Below, piece by piece: positions 18,617 to 27,700 of a DNA stretch of 64,000 nt. The translations under genes and the position numbers were made by a program. The notes under the pieces are model-generated. The model was given only the letters and a program-made list of their open reading frames with translations. It was not told the DNA's origin and ran no database searches. Origin of the DNA: CAIZQW01 sp037133395. GTDB taxonomy: Bacteria; Verrucomicrobiota; Kiritimatiellia; RFP12; UBA1067. The DNA lies in the NCBI GenBank assembly GCA_037133395.1, contig JBAXOG010000004.1:1-64000 (forward strand), read 5' to 3'. Position 1 is the stretch's first letter. The number at the start of each line of letters is the position of its first letter.

Positions 18617-19237
18617 TTATTTCAATCGGGCACGGGTTGTGTGGTCAAGAATGTGAGTCAAGGCGGTTGTGCCAGCACCGAGCGTGGACCACGCTCCCAT
18701 TTTTATAAGTGGAATCGTTGAGGCGTTGGTTCCGAGGAGTGCCCCTTCTCCGATGTGGCATCCGCCAGAAATGCGGGCTCCTGGACAAACCTGCACAAAG
18801 TCGGCCAGAGTGACATCATGACCAACACAGGCTTGATTATTCACGATGACATGGCTGCCGATGAGAGCCCCAGAAGAGACAATGCTCCCGATGCCAATGA
18901 AAGAGCCTTTGCCAATGGTCGTGTCAGGCGCGATGATCGCCGTGGGATCAATAATAGAGTGAGGAAGGATCCCAACAGCGCAGGCGCGTGCGACAACGGA
19001 TTGCCGTGCACGATTATTTCCAATGGCACAGATGAAGCGCGCACCGGGCAGTTGAGCAGCAGCATTCTCCAGTGTTCCGAGCAGTGGAAAGCCTGCAAAA
19101 GTTCCGCTCTGTTTATCCGAAGCATCGTCGCAAAAACCGATCAGCCCCAGATCGCACCCTGCATGGTTCATACGGTCGATAATCCAGGCGATTTCTTTGC
19201 CGAACCCACTTGCGCCAATGATGATTATTTTTTTCAT
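18617..19237 (-). CDS. PglD-like sugar O/N-acyltransferase
   Basis: The 206-residue product is an acetyltransferase of the NeuD/PglD family. An N-terminal Rossmann-like part (KKIIIIGASGFGKEIAWII) binds the sugar nucleotide. A left-handed beta-helix of hexapeptide repeats follows (IAPDTTIGKGSFIGIGSIV, GCHIGEGALLGTNA). The likely catalytic His lies in NQACVGHDVTLADF. It would acetylate the amino sugar made by the PglE-like enzyme. Start and stop abut or overlap neighbouring genes by a few bases, as in a tight operon. Confidence 0.85.
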   Translation of the reverse strand: MKKIIIIGASGFGKEIAWIIDRMNHAGCDLGLIGFCDDASDKQSGTFAGFPLLGTLENAAAQLPGARFICAIGNNRARQSVVARACAVGILPHSIIDPTAIIAPDTTIGKGSFIGIGSIVSSGALIGSHVIVNNQACVGHDVTLADFVQVCPGARISGGCHIGEGALLGTNASTIPLIKMGAWSTLGAGTTALTHILDHTTRARLK

Positions 19238-19806
19238 TGCACTCCCTTGAATTCATCCATGGTGGCTTCACCATCAGCATGGATGCCTTGGCGTGTTAAG
19301 ACGCGCCAAGCGGTGAGCCCAATTATTTTTAAATCAAGTCCGAAAGTCCAGTGGTCAACGTACCAAACATCATAAGCAAATTTTTGTTCCCACGTGAGCG
19401 TGTTGCGCCCATTGATTTGCGCCCATCCTGTTAGGCCGGGACGCACATCGTGGCGGCGCAACTGCTCAGGCGTGTAACGCGATAGGTAACGTACGAGCAG
19501 GGGACGTGGACCCACCAGCGACATCTCCCCCTTTAGAACATTGAAAAGCTCAGGCAGTTCATCGAGGCTGGTGGCGCGCAGGAAACGTCCCATGCGTGTC
19601 AGGCGTTCGGCATCTGGGGCATCGCCCAAACGCATGGTGCGAAACTTGAATAAGCGAAAATTTTTTCCTTTCAAGCCAGGCCGCTCTTGCGTGAAGAACA
19701 CCGGGGCGCCCATGCTGATCAACACAACGCAAGCGACCAGTGCCAGCAACGGCAACCAGAGCACTGCTGTGAGAAGCGTGAGTGTCATGTCAAATAAGCG
19801 TTTCAT
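19234..19806 (-). CDS. PglC-like phosphoglycosyl transferase
   Basis: A 190-residue monotopic phosphoglycosyl transferase that moves a phospho-sugar from a UDP-sugar to undecaprenyl phosphate, starting glycan assembly. It has an N-terminal re-entrant membrane helix (about residues 8-32), the basic stretch RLFKFRTMR, the catalytic Asp-Glu pair in SLDELPELFNVLKGEMS, the VGPRPLL motif and PGLTGWAQINGRN. It is the small PglC-type form, without the extra membrane domain of WbaP or WcaJ. It overlaps pglD-like and ridA by 4 bases each. Confidence 0.9.
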   Translation of the reverse strand: MKRLFDMTLTLLTAVLWLPLLALVACVVLISMGAPVFFTQERPGLKGKNFRLFKFRTMRLGDAPDAERLTRMGRFLRATSLDELPELFNVLKGEMSLVGPRPLLVRYLSRYTPEQLRRHDVRPGLTGWAQINGRNTLTWEQKFAYDVWYVDHWTFGLDLKIIGLTAWRVLTRQGIHADGEATMDEFKGVQ

Positions 19807-20186
19807 GGCACGGGGGTAATAGCGACGGCCTCGATTTCAATGCGAGCGTTTTTGGGTAAGCGCGACACTTCAACAGTTGAACGCGCAGGTTTGTGTCCGG
19901 CGAACATCTCCTCATACACTTTGTTCATGAAGGGAAATTCTCCCATGTCTGTGAGAAAGACGGTTGTCTTCACGACCTGGCTCAAGCTTGAACCTGCTGC
20001 CGCAAGAACGGCACGGAGATTTAGGAGCACTTGCATGGTCTGTTCTGCGGGGCCTACGACTTCGATGATGCCGGTGACTGGATTGATCGGGAGTTGTCCT
20101 GAGCAAAAGAGTAAGCCGTTGACTTCAATGGCTTGTGCGTAAGGACCGATAGCTGCGGGTGCATTTGGGGTATTAATTATGTTCAT
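19803..20186 (-). CDS. ridA: RidA family deaminase
   Basis: RidA hydrolyses reactive enamine/imine intermediates produced by PLP enzymes. The 127-residue protein has the usual size and the family lines APAAIGPYAQAIEVNGLLF, SGQLPINPVTG and the signature ARSTVEVSRLPKNARIEIEA, which holds the conserved Arg. It begins just after the folD stop and overlaps the PglC-like gene, so a housekeeping pair feeds directly into the glycan operon. Confidence 0.92.
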   Translation of the reverse strand: MNIINTPNAPAAIGPYAQAIEVNGLLFCSGQLPINPVTGIIEVVGPAEQTMQVLLNLRAVLAAAGSSLSQVVKTTVFLTDMGEFPFMNKVYEEMFAGHKPARSTVEVSRLPKNARIEIEAVAITPVP

Positions 20187-20187
20187 A

Positions 20188-21075
20188 CTATTTTTTCGTA
20201 CGTGTAGCAGATTCGAGGGTGTTATACAGAAGCATGGTAATAGTCATGGGGCCGACGCCCCCGGGAACAGGTGTAATCAGCGAGGCGACCTGCGTTGCGG
20301 AATCGAAGTCGACATCGCCGACGAGACGGAAGCCGTTTTTCTTAGTGGCATCTGGAATGCGGTTGACGCCCACATCAATGACAACGGCGCCAGGCTTAAT
20401 CATGTCACCTGTGACCGTATTCGGACGGCCTGCGGCTACAACCAAGATATCCGCTTGCCGGGTAAAGACGGACAAATCTTTCGTGCCCGTATGGCAGACG
20501 GTCACCGTGGCGTTGCCGCCTTTGGCCTTGCGCATCAGCAGGTGCGCGACGGGCTTGCCGACAATGTTGCTACGACCGATCACGACCGCATGCTTACCTG
20601 AGGTCTCGATACCTGCGCTGATCAGCATTTGTATGATGCCGTTCGGTGTGCAGGGCAGGAAGCAGGTCTCGCCAATCATCATGCGGCCTACATTGATGGG
20701 CGTGAAGCCATCGACATCCTTTTCAGGGACGATGGCGTTAATGACTGCGGCTTCATTAATATGTTTCGGCAGTGGAAGCTGTACGAGAATGCCATGAATG
20801 CGCGGATCACTATTCATCTTTCGGACAACGGCCAGAGCCTCTTCTTGTGTGGTTGTGGCGGGCATACGTACATCCTCCGAATGCATGCCCGCTTCCTCGC
20901 AGGCCTTTTCCTTGGCGGTCACGTAGGAGGTGGATGCGGGATCGAGTCCAATGAGGATCACGCCAAGACCGGGCGTGATGCCATGCTGGGTCTTGAGCTC
21001 CGCGACTTGCTTTGCGATATCTGCGCGCATCGTTGCTGCGAGTTGTTTACCGTCGAGTATCATTGCTGAGTTCAT
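20188..21075 (-). CDS. folD: Bifunctional methylene-THF dehydrogenase/cyclohydrolase
   Basis: FolD interconverts methylene-, methenyl- and formyl-tetrahydrofolate using NADP. The 295-residue product has the catalytic Tyr and Lys of the YVTAKEKACEEAGM motif, the HGILVQLPLPKHI segment, PEKDVDGF, the NADP-binding IGRSNIVGKPVAHLL motif and the C-terminal TPVPGGVGPMTITML signature. An internal Met four codons in (MILDGK) is an alternative start. The S23 cassette begins 11 bases upstream of the start codon. Confidence 0.95.
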   Translation of the reverse strand: MNSAMILDGKQLAATMRADIAKQVAELKTQHGITPGLGVILIGLDPASTSYVTAKEKACEEAGMHSEDVRMPATTTQEEALAVVRKMNSDPRIHGILVQLPLPKHINEAAVINAIVPEKDVDGFTPINVGRMMIGETCFLPCTPNGIIQMLISAGIETSGKHAVVIGRSNIVGKPVAHLLMRKAKGGNATVTVCHTGTKDLSVFTRQADILVVAAGRPNTVTGDMIKPGAVVIDVGVNRIPDATKKNGFRLVGDVDFDSATQVASLITPVPGGVGPMTITMLLYNTLESATRTKK

Positions 21076-21085
21076 AATGAAGTTC

Positions 21086-21554
21086 CAATAATCAACACGG
21101 AATATCCAATATCCAATGGCCTACTTGGGGACAAGGATGTTCTGTGGGTTGTTGTTTCTTTTTGCGGTTGTGACACAGGTGAAAAGAATAGAAATGAGTT
21201 CATCTGTTTCTTGTAGAAGAGGGAGTAACTTCTCGGTTGGTTTTATCATTTCTGTTTTGACGATAATCTTCAACCAGACGTTGGTCTCACGGAGTTCCTT
21301 TAATGCAATTTTGACCTTGTGGATGAAGTCGGGCCTCGACTCTGCGCTTTGAGCTTCTCCGTAGTTTGGTGCTGGAGATGTTCCGCTTCGTAAAAGTTGT
21401 CCGCAAATGTGTTGTCCCGCACTTGAACATGGAAGTGCCTCAGACAGTTTAATAATGCGCACGGCAAAATTAATCAGCCTGTCTTGCAAGTCATATTCTT
21501 TTTTTTCGGACATCAAGGTGTCTTCCTAACTTGGATATTCCGTGTTGATGATTG
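21086..21554. repeat. S23 cassette framed by 24-base inverted repeats
   Basis: The left end, 21086-21109, and the reverse complement of the right end, 21531-21554, match at 23 of 24 positions; the shared core is ATCAACACGGAATATCCAA. Similarity continues outward less perfectly: GAAGTTCCAA on the left and GAAGTCCCAA on the inverted right. The left arm runs into a heptamer repeat, AATATCC twice. The only gene inside is the S23 four-helix-bundle gene. The arrangement resembles a small non-autonomous mobile unit or a structured RNA whose ends pair. Confidence 0.75.
21121..21513 (-). CDS. Four-helix-bundle protein, S23/IVP family
   Basis: The 130-residue product belongs to the S23 (23S rRNA intervening-sequence protein) four-helix-bundle family. 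Visible marks are DLQDRLINFAVRIIKLSEAL, the LLRSGTSPAPNYGEAQSAES loop typical of the family, and KELRETNVWLKII. Family members are found inside 23S rRNA intervening sequences, where flanking repeats form a stem, and as free-standing genes of unknown role; Avd in diversity-generating retroelements is a relative. No reverse transcriptase or variable repeat was found here. The second of two adjacent Met codons is chosen as start. Confidence 0.85.
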   Translation of the reverse strand: MSEKKEYDLQDRLINFAVRIIKLSEALPCSSAGQHICGQLLRSGTSPAPNYGEAQSAESRPDFIHKVKIALKELRETNVWLKIIVKTEMIKPTEKLLPLLQETDELISILFTCVTTAKRNNNPQNILVPK

Positions 21555-21567
21555 AATGTTGGGACTT

Positions 21568-24066
21568 CTAAAAGAGCGTCAATTGGTTGGAGGGGGCTTG
21601 AATATGTTTTTTCGATGTTGATTTGGCGAGTTTAGGCAGACCAGCCTCGAGTTCGCCCTCTTCGAGGTTGGCTAAGATTTCGTTTGAGCGCAAGAGGACC
21701 TCAGCCGGCATACCCGCGAGACGTGCGACATGGATGCCGTAACTTTTGTCCGCCGTGCCAGGCGCGATGCGGCGTAGGAAAACCACGCTGTCGCCATGTT
21801 CGCGCACTTGGACGGTGTAGTTTTTGACGCCGTTCAGGGTGATGGCCAGATCGGTCAGTTCGTGATAATGCGTGGCAAAGAGTGTCTTGGCTTTGACACG
21901 GGGCGTATTATGTAGATATTCCGCGACAGCCCATGCGATGCTGATTCCATCAAAGGTGCTGGTTCCTCGTCCGATTTCATCGAGCACGATCAAACTCTTT
22001 TCGGTCGCATTGTTCAGAATGTTCGCGGTTTCCTGCATTTCGACCATGAAGGTACTGCGACCGCGAGCTAGGTCATCGCCTGCACCGACACGCGTGAAGA
22101 CGCGATCCAAGATACCGATTTGTGCGCTACGCGCAGGAACGAAGGACCCCAGATGCGCCATAATCGCGATCAACGCAACTTGACGGATATACGTGGATTT
22201 ACCCGCCATGTTCGGTCCGGTGATGAGCATGATTTGATGCAACGTGCAATTAAGCAACGCATCATTCGGGACGAACTGTTCGGCGTCGGGGAGTTGTTCA
22301 ATGACGGGGTGGCGTCCATCCTTAATGCTCAGCGTGTCATCCAGTGTCATTTCGGGGCGGACATAACCCAGCGCGAGGGCCCGGTCAGCGAACGAAGCCA
22401 GCGCATCCAGTTGCGCCAGAGCATCGGCGGTTTCCTGGATTTCAGCGGTATGGGTGGCTATTTTTTCCCGAATTTCGCAGAAAAGCTCGAATTCCATCGC
22501 GACTGCCTTGTCCTGAGCGCCAAAAATCTTCTGCTCGTAGGTTTTGAGCTCTGGGGTGATAAAGCGTTCGGCATTGACGAGCGTCTGGCGGCGTTCATAC
22601 TCTGGCGGCGCGGAAGCAGCCTGCCCCTTGGAGATTTCGATATAAAAGCCAAAAATTTTGTTATGGCGCACTTTGAGGGTCTTAATGCCGGTCCGATCCT
22701 GCTCGGAGGCTTGGTACTTCGCGAGCCAGGCATGACCTTCGGAAGCTAAGGCCCTGAGTTCGTCCAAGTCCTTATGATAGCCATGGCGGATCATGCCGCC
22801 GTCCTTGAGGCCGATGGGAGGCGAATCATCGATGGCCGCATGAATGAGGTCCACAAGTTCAGGCAAGGGGTGGATACGACTAGAAAGGTCAGAAAGCAAC
22901 GCATCTCCGGTTTGTGCCATGCTCTCTCGGATTTCGGGCATCGGAAGGAGTGATCCTTCTAACGCTTTGACATCACGGGCATTACATCGATTGGCGTTGA
23001 TGCGAGCCACGAGGCGTTCTAAATCGCGGACACTTGCGAATTTTTCGCGTAAGTTATTTAAAACAAGACGGTTACGTGTAAAAAACTCAACGGTGTCCAA
23101 ACGGGCGTGAATTTCGATCTGCTGGCGTAGCGGACGGACGATCCAGGAGCGGAGCAGGCGTGCGCCCATCGGGGTTCGCGTATTGTCCAAAACGCCCAAA
23201 AGTGTATGTTCCTTAGCTTTCCCTCGTTGAGGGATCAAATCGAGGTTCCCGCACGTATTGTCATCTAGCATCAGAAAATGGGCAGAATGACGGACTTGGA
23301 GGGATCGAATATGCCCTGCGGTATGGTGAAGTTGTTCGCAGACATACTGAATAAGAGCCCCAGAGGGGCAAACGAGGGCTGGGACGCCCTCGCATCCGTA
23401 TCCCTGAAGAGAATGGACCTGGAAATGGCGCAGGAGCCGGTCATACGCGCAATCATACTCCAGAGTCCAGTCATCGATTTCCGTTACAGAACCTGCAATG
23501 GACGGAACAAGAATCTCAACAAGGCGCGGATCAGAGCGTTGCATCGGACCGACCAAACATTCGCTCGGTGCATACCGCTTCAAGGCTTCCATAAGCGAAG
23601 CAATATCCGGAAGAATTTCCGCCATAAATACGCCGGTAGAAAGGTCGAGAAGTGCGAGCCCGATATCTGCGTTCACGACATAAAGGGCAGCCAGAAAATT
23701 GTTGCGGGATGAATCAAGAATCTCGTCCTCTGTCACCGTACCTGGCGTGACCACGCGAGTGACCTCCCTGCGGACGATCCCTTTTGCCTGAGAAGGATCT
23801 TCCATTTGGTCGCAGATCGCTACCTTTTTCCCTGCACGGATGAGTTTGGCCAAATAGGCATCGATAGCATGGTAAGGTACGCCACACATGGGGGTGCCCG
23901 CGCGTTGTGTCAGCGCGACACCGAGAAGAGGGGCTGCGGCACGGGCATCCTCAAAAAACATCTCATAAAAATCACCCAGACGAAACAAAAGAATAACGCC
24001 TTCTGGAAGTTCAGATTTAATTCGCCGATATTGCCGCATCATAGGAGTAAGTTCTTCAGAAGACAT
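21568..24066 (-). CDS. mutS: DNA mismatch repair protein MutS
   Basis: MutS binds mismatches and starts methyl-directed or general mismatch repair. The 832-residue protein has the N-terminal mismatch-binding motif FRLGDFYEMF (Phe-x-Glu), the clamp and connector regions, the Walker A motif GPNMAGKSTYIRQ near residue 610, VLDEIGRGTSTFDG (Walker B) and ATHYHELTDL. The extreme C-terminus LTLF is common in MutS1. No mutL is present in the window. The last bases lie 14 bases from the S23 cassette. Confidence 0.97.
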   Translation of the reverse strand: MSSEELTPMMRQYRRIKSELPEGVILLFRLGDFYEMFFEDARAAAPLLGVALTQRAGTPMCGVPYHAIDAYLAKLIRAGKKVAICDQMEDPSQAKGIVRREVTRVVTPGTVTEDEILDSSRNNFLAALYVVNADIGLALLDLSTGVFMAEILPDIASLMEALKRYAPSECLVGPMQRSDPRLVEILVPSIAGSVTEIDDWTLEYDCAYDRLLRHFQVHSLQGYGCEGVPALVCPSGALIQYVCEQLHHTAGHIRSLQVRHSAHFLMLDDNTCGNLDLIPQRGKAKEHTLLGVLDNTRTPMGARLLRSWIVRPLRQQIEIHARLDTVEFFTRNRLVLNNLREKFASVRDLERLVARINANRCNARDVKALEGSLLPMPEIRESMAQTGDALLSDLSSRIHPLPELVDLIHAAIDDSPPIGLKDGGMIRHGYHKDLDELRALASEGHAWLAKYQASEQDRTGIKTLKVRHNKIFGFYIEISKGQAASAPPEYERRQTLVNAERFITPELKTYEQKIFGAQDKAVAMEFELFCEIREKIATHTAEIQETADALAQLDALASFADRALALGYVRPEMTLDDTLSIKDGRHPVIEQLPDAEQFVPNDALLNCTLHQIMLITGPNMAGKSTYIRQVALIAIMAHLGSFVPARSAQIGILDRVFTRVGAGDDLARGRSTFMVEMQETANILNNATEKSLIVLDEIGRGTSTFDGISIAWAVAEYLHNTPRVKAKTLFATHYHELTDLAITLNGVKNYTVQVREHGDSVVFLRRIAPGTADKSYGIHVARLAGMPAEVLLRSNEILANLEEGELEAGLPKLAKSTSKKHIQAPSNQLTLF

Positions 24067-24122
24067 ACGTGCGAATTTTCACAGGTTAAGGGGGTTTAGT
24101 CAATGAAAAAAAAACCATTTTC

Positions 24123-24155
24123 CCCTTGTTTAGAACACAAGGGTCATGGTATGCT
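24123..24155 (+). promoter_or_regulatory. Promoter with overlapping inverted repeat
   Basis: TTGTTT (24126-24131) and TATGCT (24150-24155) are spaced by 18 bases upstream of the lipoprotein gene and diverge from mutS. The -35 region lies inside an inverted repeat, CCCTTGT (24123-24129) / ACAAGGG (24137-24143), that could be an operator or a hairpin. Confidence 0.4.
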
Positions 24156-24230
24156 AATGAAACTTTTTGTAATGGTTTTTCCCCCTATATGGCGGATGTG
24201 TGCCCTTTTGAAGAAAGTGAGTATAGTTAT

Positions 24231-24725
24231 ATGTGGTGTAATGTACACTGGCTTCGATGGATTTGCGGGTCAGGCTTGCTCATCATGTGCGCGATTTTAG
24301 TGCTAGCGGGCTGTAGCAAGCGCAAAGAGACCCCTCAGCAGGAAGAGGTGTACTCCAATCGGGCGCATGATAAAGGGTATATGGCCTCCTTGTTGACCAA
24401 TCGCCAACAGCAGGCCCAGGAAGGGTACGCTCGTCTGGCTGTTTCAATGAAAATGACCCAATGTGTGACGCGCGTACGAGCGACGTTACCGGCTGACACA
24501 ACGGCCGAGGCCCTCAAGAAGGCGCTGACGGCCGATCCAGAGTGGATTTCGCTGGATGAGCAGTCTAAAAAACTTTCGGCAGCCGCGACGGCCACTCTGC
24601 AACAGGCACATCAGTTAATCAGGCAGCGCATGCAGGAAGAGATGCGTGCACAAAAAGCTATTGCCCAAGGCAAGGCAAAGGCCATTGATGGTGCCGGTGC
24701 ACCCAAAACAGTAGATAAAAAGTAA
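24231..24725 (+). CDS. Small predicted lipoprotein of unknown function
   Basis: The 164-residue product has a hydrophobic N-terminal segment ending in the lipobox LAGC (about residue 30), so it is probably anchored in a membrane after signal peptidase II cleavage. The mature part is hydrophilic, with a helical Gln/Ala/Lys-rich C-terminal half (LRQRMQEEMRAQKAIAQG-like composition). I recognise no domain. ATG 24231 is chosen because it gives a normal lipoprotein signal; ATG further upstream (24153) would add a Cys- and Trp-rich stretch before it. It lies 46 bases before the giant secreted-protein gene. Confidence 0.6.
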   Translation: MWCNVHWLRWICGSGLLIMCAILVLAGCSKRKETPQQEEVYSNRAHDKGYMASLLTNRQQQAQEGYARLAVSMKMTQCVTRVRATLPADTTAEALKKALTADPEWISLDEQSKKLSAAATATLQQAHQLIRQRMQEEMRAQKAIAQGKAKAIDGAGAPKTVDKK

Positions 24726-24771
24726 CCTAACGTTTTTCGTTTGATTTGAATCAGTCTAATTGGAGAAAAGA

Positions 24772-27700
24772 ATGAATACAACAACACGGTTCACAACTAT
24801 GATTAAGAAAATGGTTCTCCCTCTCGTTGCGTGCGGCTTGATGTGCGCGACGGGCGCTTATGCGATTGATCCTCCTGGGGATATTATCGGGTTCTACTCG
24901 ACATCAGCGAATTCGGCTTTTAAGACACCTGGAACAACCGTGGAATTTACGATTCGTCTCTATGGGGCGATAGTTGTTTCAAACTTCTATGGTGCCGCCT
25001 GGGCCGCGCCTCAGATACGTATGGAGGTCGGTTCGGACGGTGAATCTTCAACGGCTTATGCCACGTTAGTCGATAAAACATGGACAGTTCCCAGTAATCC
25101 GTTCGATGTGTTTAATAGGACGGATTTGACGTTCGCTTATGTGATTCGTCCTGGGGATATGGCGAATCCGCTTAAGATCTGGGGTACGCCAGCATCGGGG
25201 TTCCAGATTGTCGATATGCAGAATTTAATTTACAGAAGATATGCAGATGGCACGTCAAGTAACGTTACCTGGAAAGTGAATCCCGCACTCTATGATCAGC
25301 CCCTTGACAACCCCCTTGATTCTAATAAAGGTATTCCCTATTTAGACCTTGACATGTCGGCCCAAAAAATTAGTCTTCAGACGCTGAGTTTTGATGCTGC
25401 AAATAGTCCTAGCCCGATTGTGGCACGTCAACCGGCAACGCTTTGGCGCGTCAAGTCCGGAGCAACGAACGCACCAGTGGGTGTGGAAGTCATCGTCTGG
25501 ACGCCTCACACCAATGTCCTTCAGATCGTAGGTGCTACTCAGATAGGTTCTGTTCCTGGAAACGCGTTGTCGGTAATAATCCCAGCAGGGTCTGATTATG
25601 TGAACTTCCCGATCAAGGGTCTTGACACCAATGCTAGCCCCACAATTGCAACGGTTTATGCCCAGCGTCCATCGGATTATGCGAAAAACATAACGGGTAT
25701 TACGAACTTCATTAGCCGCTCGGTGACAATTCTGCCGGGCTCGCCCTCGATAAGTCTGGAGTTTTCGAATGGACTGTCCAGTCAGACGCTGGCAGAGACA
25801 CATGATGAGACGGAGCAATTGGAGTATTTCCAGATCGTTCTTTCCGAGTCTCATACGAACGATGTTTATGTTGATTTGAGTATAACACAACAGCCAAGCA
25901 CAGCGACCAATATCGTCATGACCCAGCCAAGTGGGTATTTCGTTCCTGCGGGTCTGGAAAGATCAGAGAAGTATACCTTCAGCGTCAGGGATGGTACACG
26001 TGAAAGTGCCCGTTTGATTACGCCAGTGCGTATCACACCCTTAGCTACAAACAAGTATACGGTCGTTTCGGCGGGAACGTTGTTTATTACGAATGTCGCC
26101 CCGACAATCATCAGTGATTTCCCACCCACTGGGTATGAATATACGCCTGTGACTTTTCAATGGACGAGTCTCTTTGACGTGACGGCGGACTTGGCCAAGG
26201 GAATCGTCTTTACGTGGGACTTTGGTGACGGTGCGACGCGTATTACGGAGACGAACTTGACCTCCGCGACATCTGGTCAGATCACGAAGACCTATAAAAA
26301 TATTGGTTCTACAGCAAGAACGTACCTCGTCACGCTGACAATCACAGATGCTGATGGAGGTTCTTACACATTACCGACTCACACCATTACCATTAATCCG
26401 CCAATCAGACCGCCCAACGTCTCGGTGGTTGTAAATCGCGCAGACTTGACTTATCAAGAGGGGGATACGAATGCTACCTATCGAGTTGTCCTCTCAGAGC
26501 CTGCTCAACAGGATACGTGGGTGCAGTTGAAATGTCAGTATCCGGATGCAACATCCGCAGATGCTTGCCTCTCCTTGTTAACAACCAACATTCTGATCCG
26601 CCAAAACTTCACTAATTCTTCAGCATACGCGATGACGATTCTTGATGGCACGTCAGTGACCGCATCCGGTATCGATATTATGCCGACGATTACTAATGCC
26701 ATAGCCAAAGCTCAGTATCCAAGTGCTTATCCTGGCATTGTCATGATCCAAAATGCGGTTCCTACGATTGACACCATACCTTCCAGTCAGTCGAGCACGA
26801 CAGTACCTATTACGACTTTTAACGCTATCGAGATCAATAAGCCCTTTACCTTCCACTATAGAGCGGCTGATGTCAGCGCAGACCTGAATGGAGCGTCACC
26901 GATACGTGTTATGTTCGAGTTTCCCGATTTCACTACGACTAATGTTGTTGGTGCAATCGGCACGGTGACAAAGACCTTTACGTTATCTGATTTGGGAATT
27001 CAGTACGTGCGCATGACCGCCACGGATAAGGATGGTGGCGTGAGCAGTATTGTCACCTTCCCAATCAATGTTGTTACTCCCTTGCCGCCGCCTTCAGTCA
27101 CGGTTGTTTCGTATCCAGTCTTTATTGCTGAAAACGATACCACCGCCAAACAACTCACCGTTATGTTGTCTCAAACACCAGCCTCTGCTGGCATTTCGCA
27201 ACCTGTGACGGTCTATTTGGATATGACGCCGACCACGAACACGGTCAATGGTGCGGTTTCAATCCCTACCAGTGTTACGTTCTACACTTCTGAAACGACC
27301 AAGCAGGTTCTTTTCACGGTCAAAGATGGTACACAGCTGAGTGCCAGTAGCGGATTCACGATCACGCCTCGCATTGCGACCAATACCGCCGGTTCTACGT
27401 TGTATACTGAGTTTCAGCCCGGCCAGGTCTTGGTGCAAAATGTGGCACCTGTTTTCCAACAGCCAGTTGACGGGAGCACCAACACGGTTGCAACGGTCGG
27501 ACAGCTCCGTACCTTTAACTGGTCGGTCAAAGATGTAACGGCTGATTTAACGGGCATGACGCTCGACTGGGACTGGGGTGATGGTACCACGACCAGAACG
27601 ATAGGGGGTTCCGGCACCACCAATCACACCTACCTCTCCGCATCTTCCCAGATCGCAGTCACCGTGATAGCGACCGATAAGGACGGAGATGTTTCACGTA

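Noticed and set aside
21121..21513. S23 gene as Avd of a diversity-generating retroelement
   Set aside because: No reverse transcriptase, template repeat or variable repeat is present within the window on either side.
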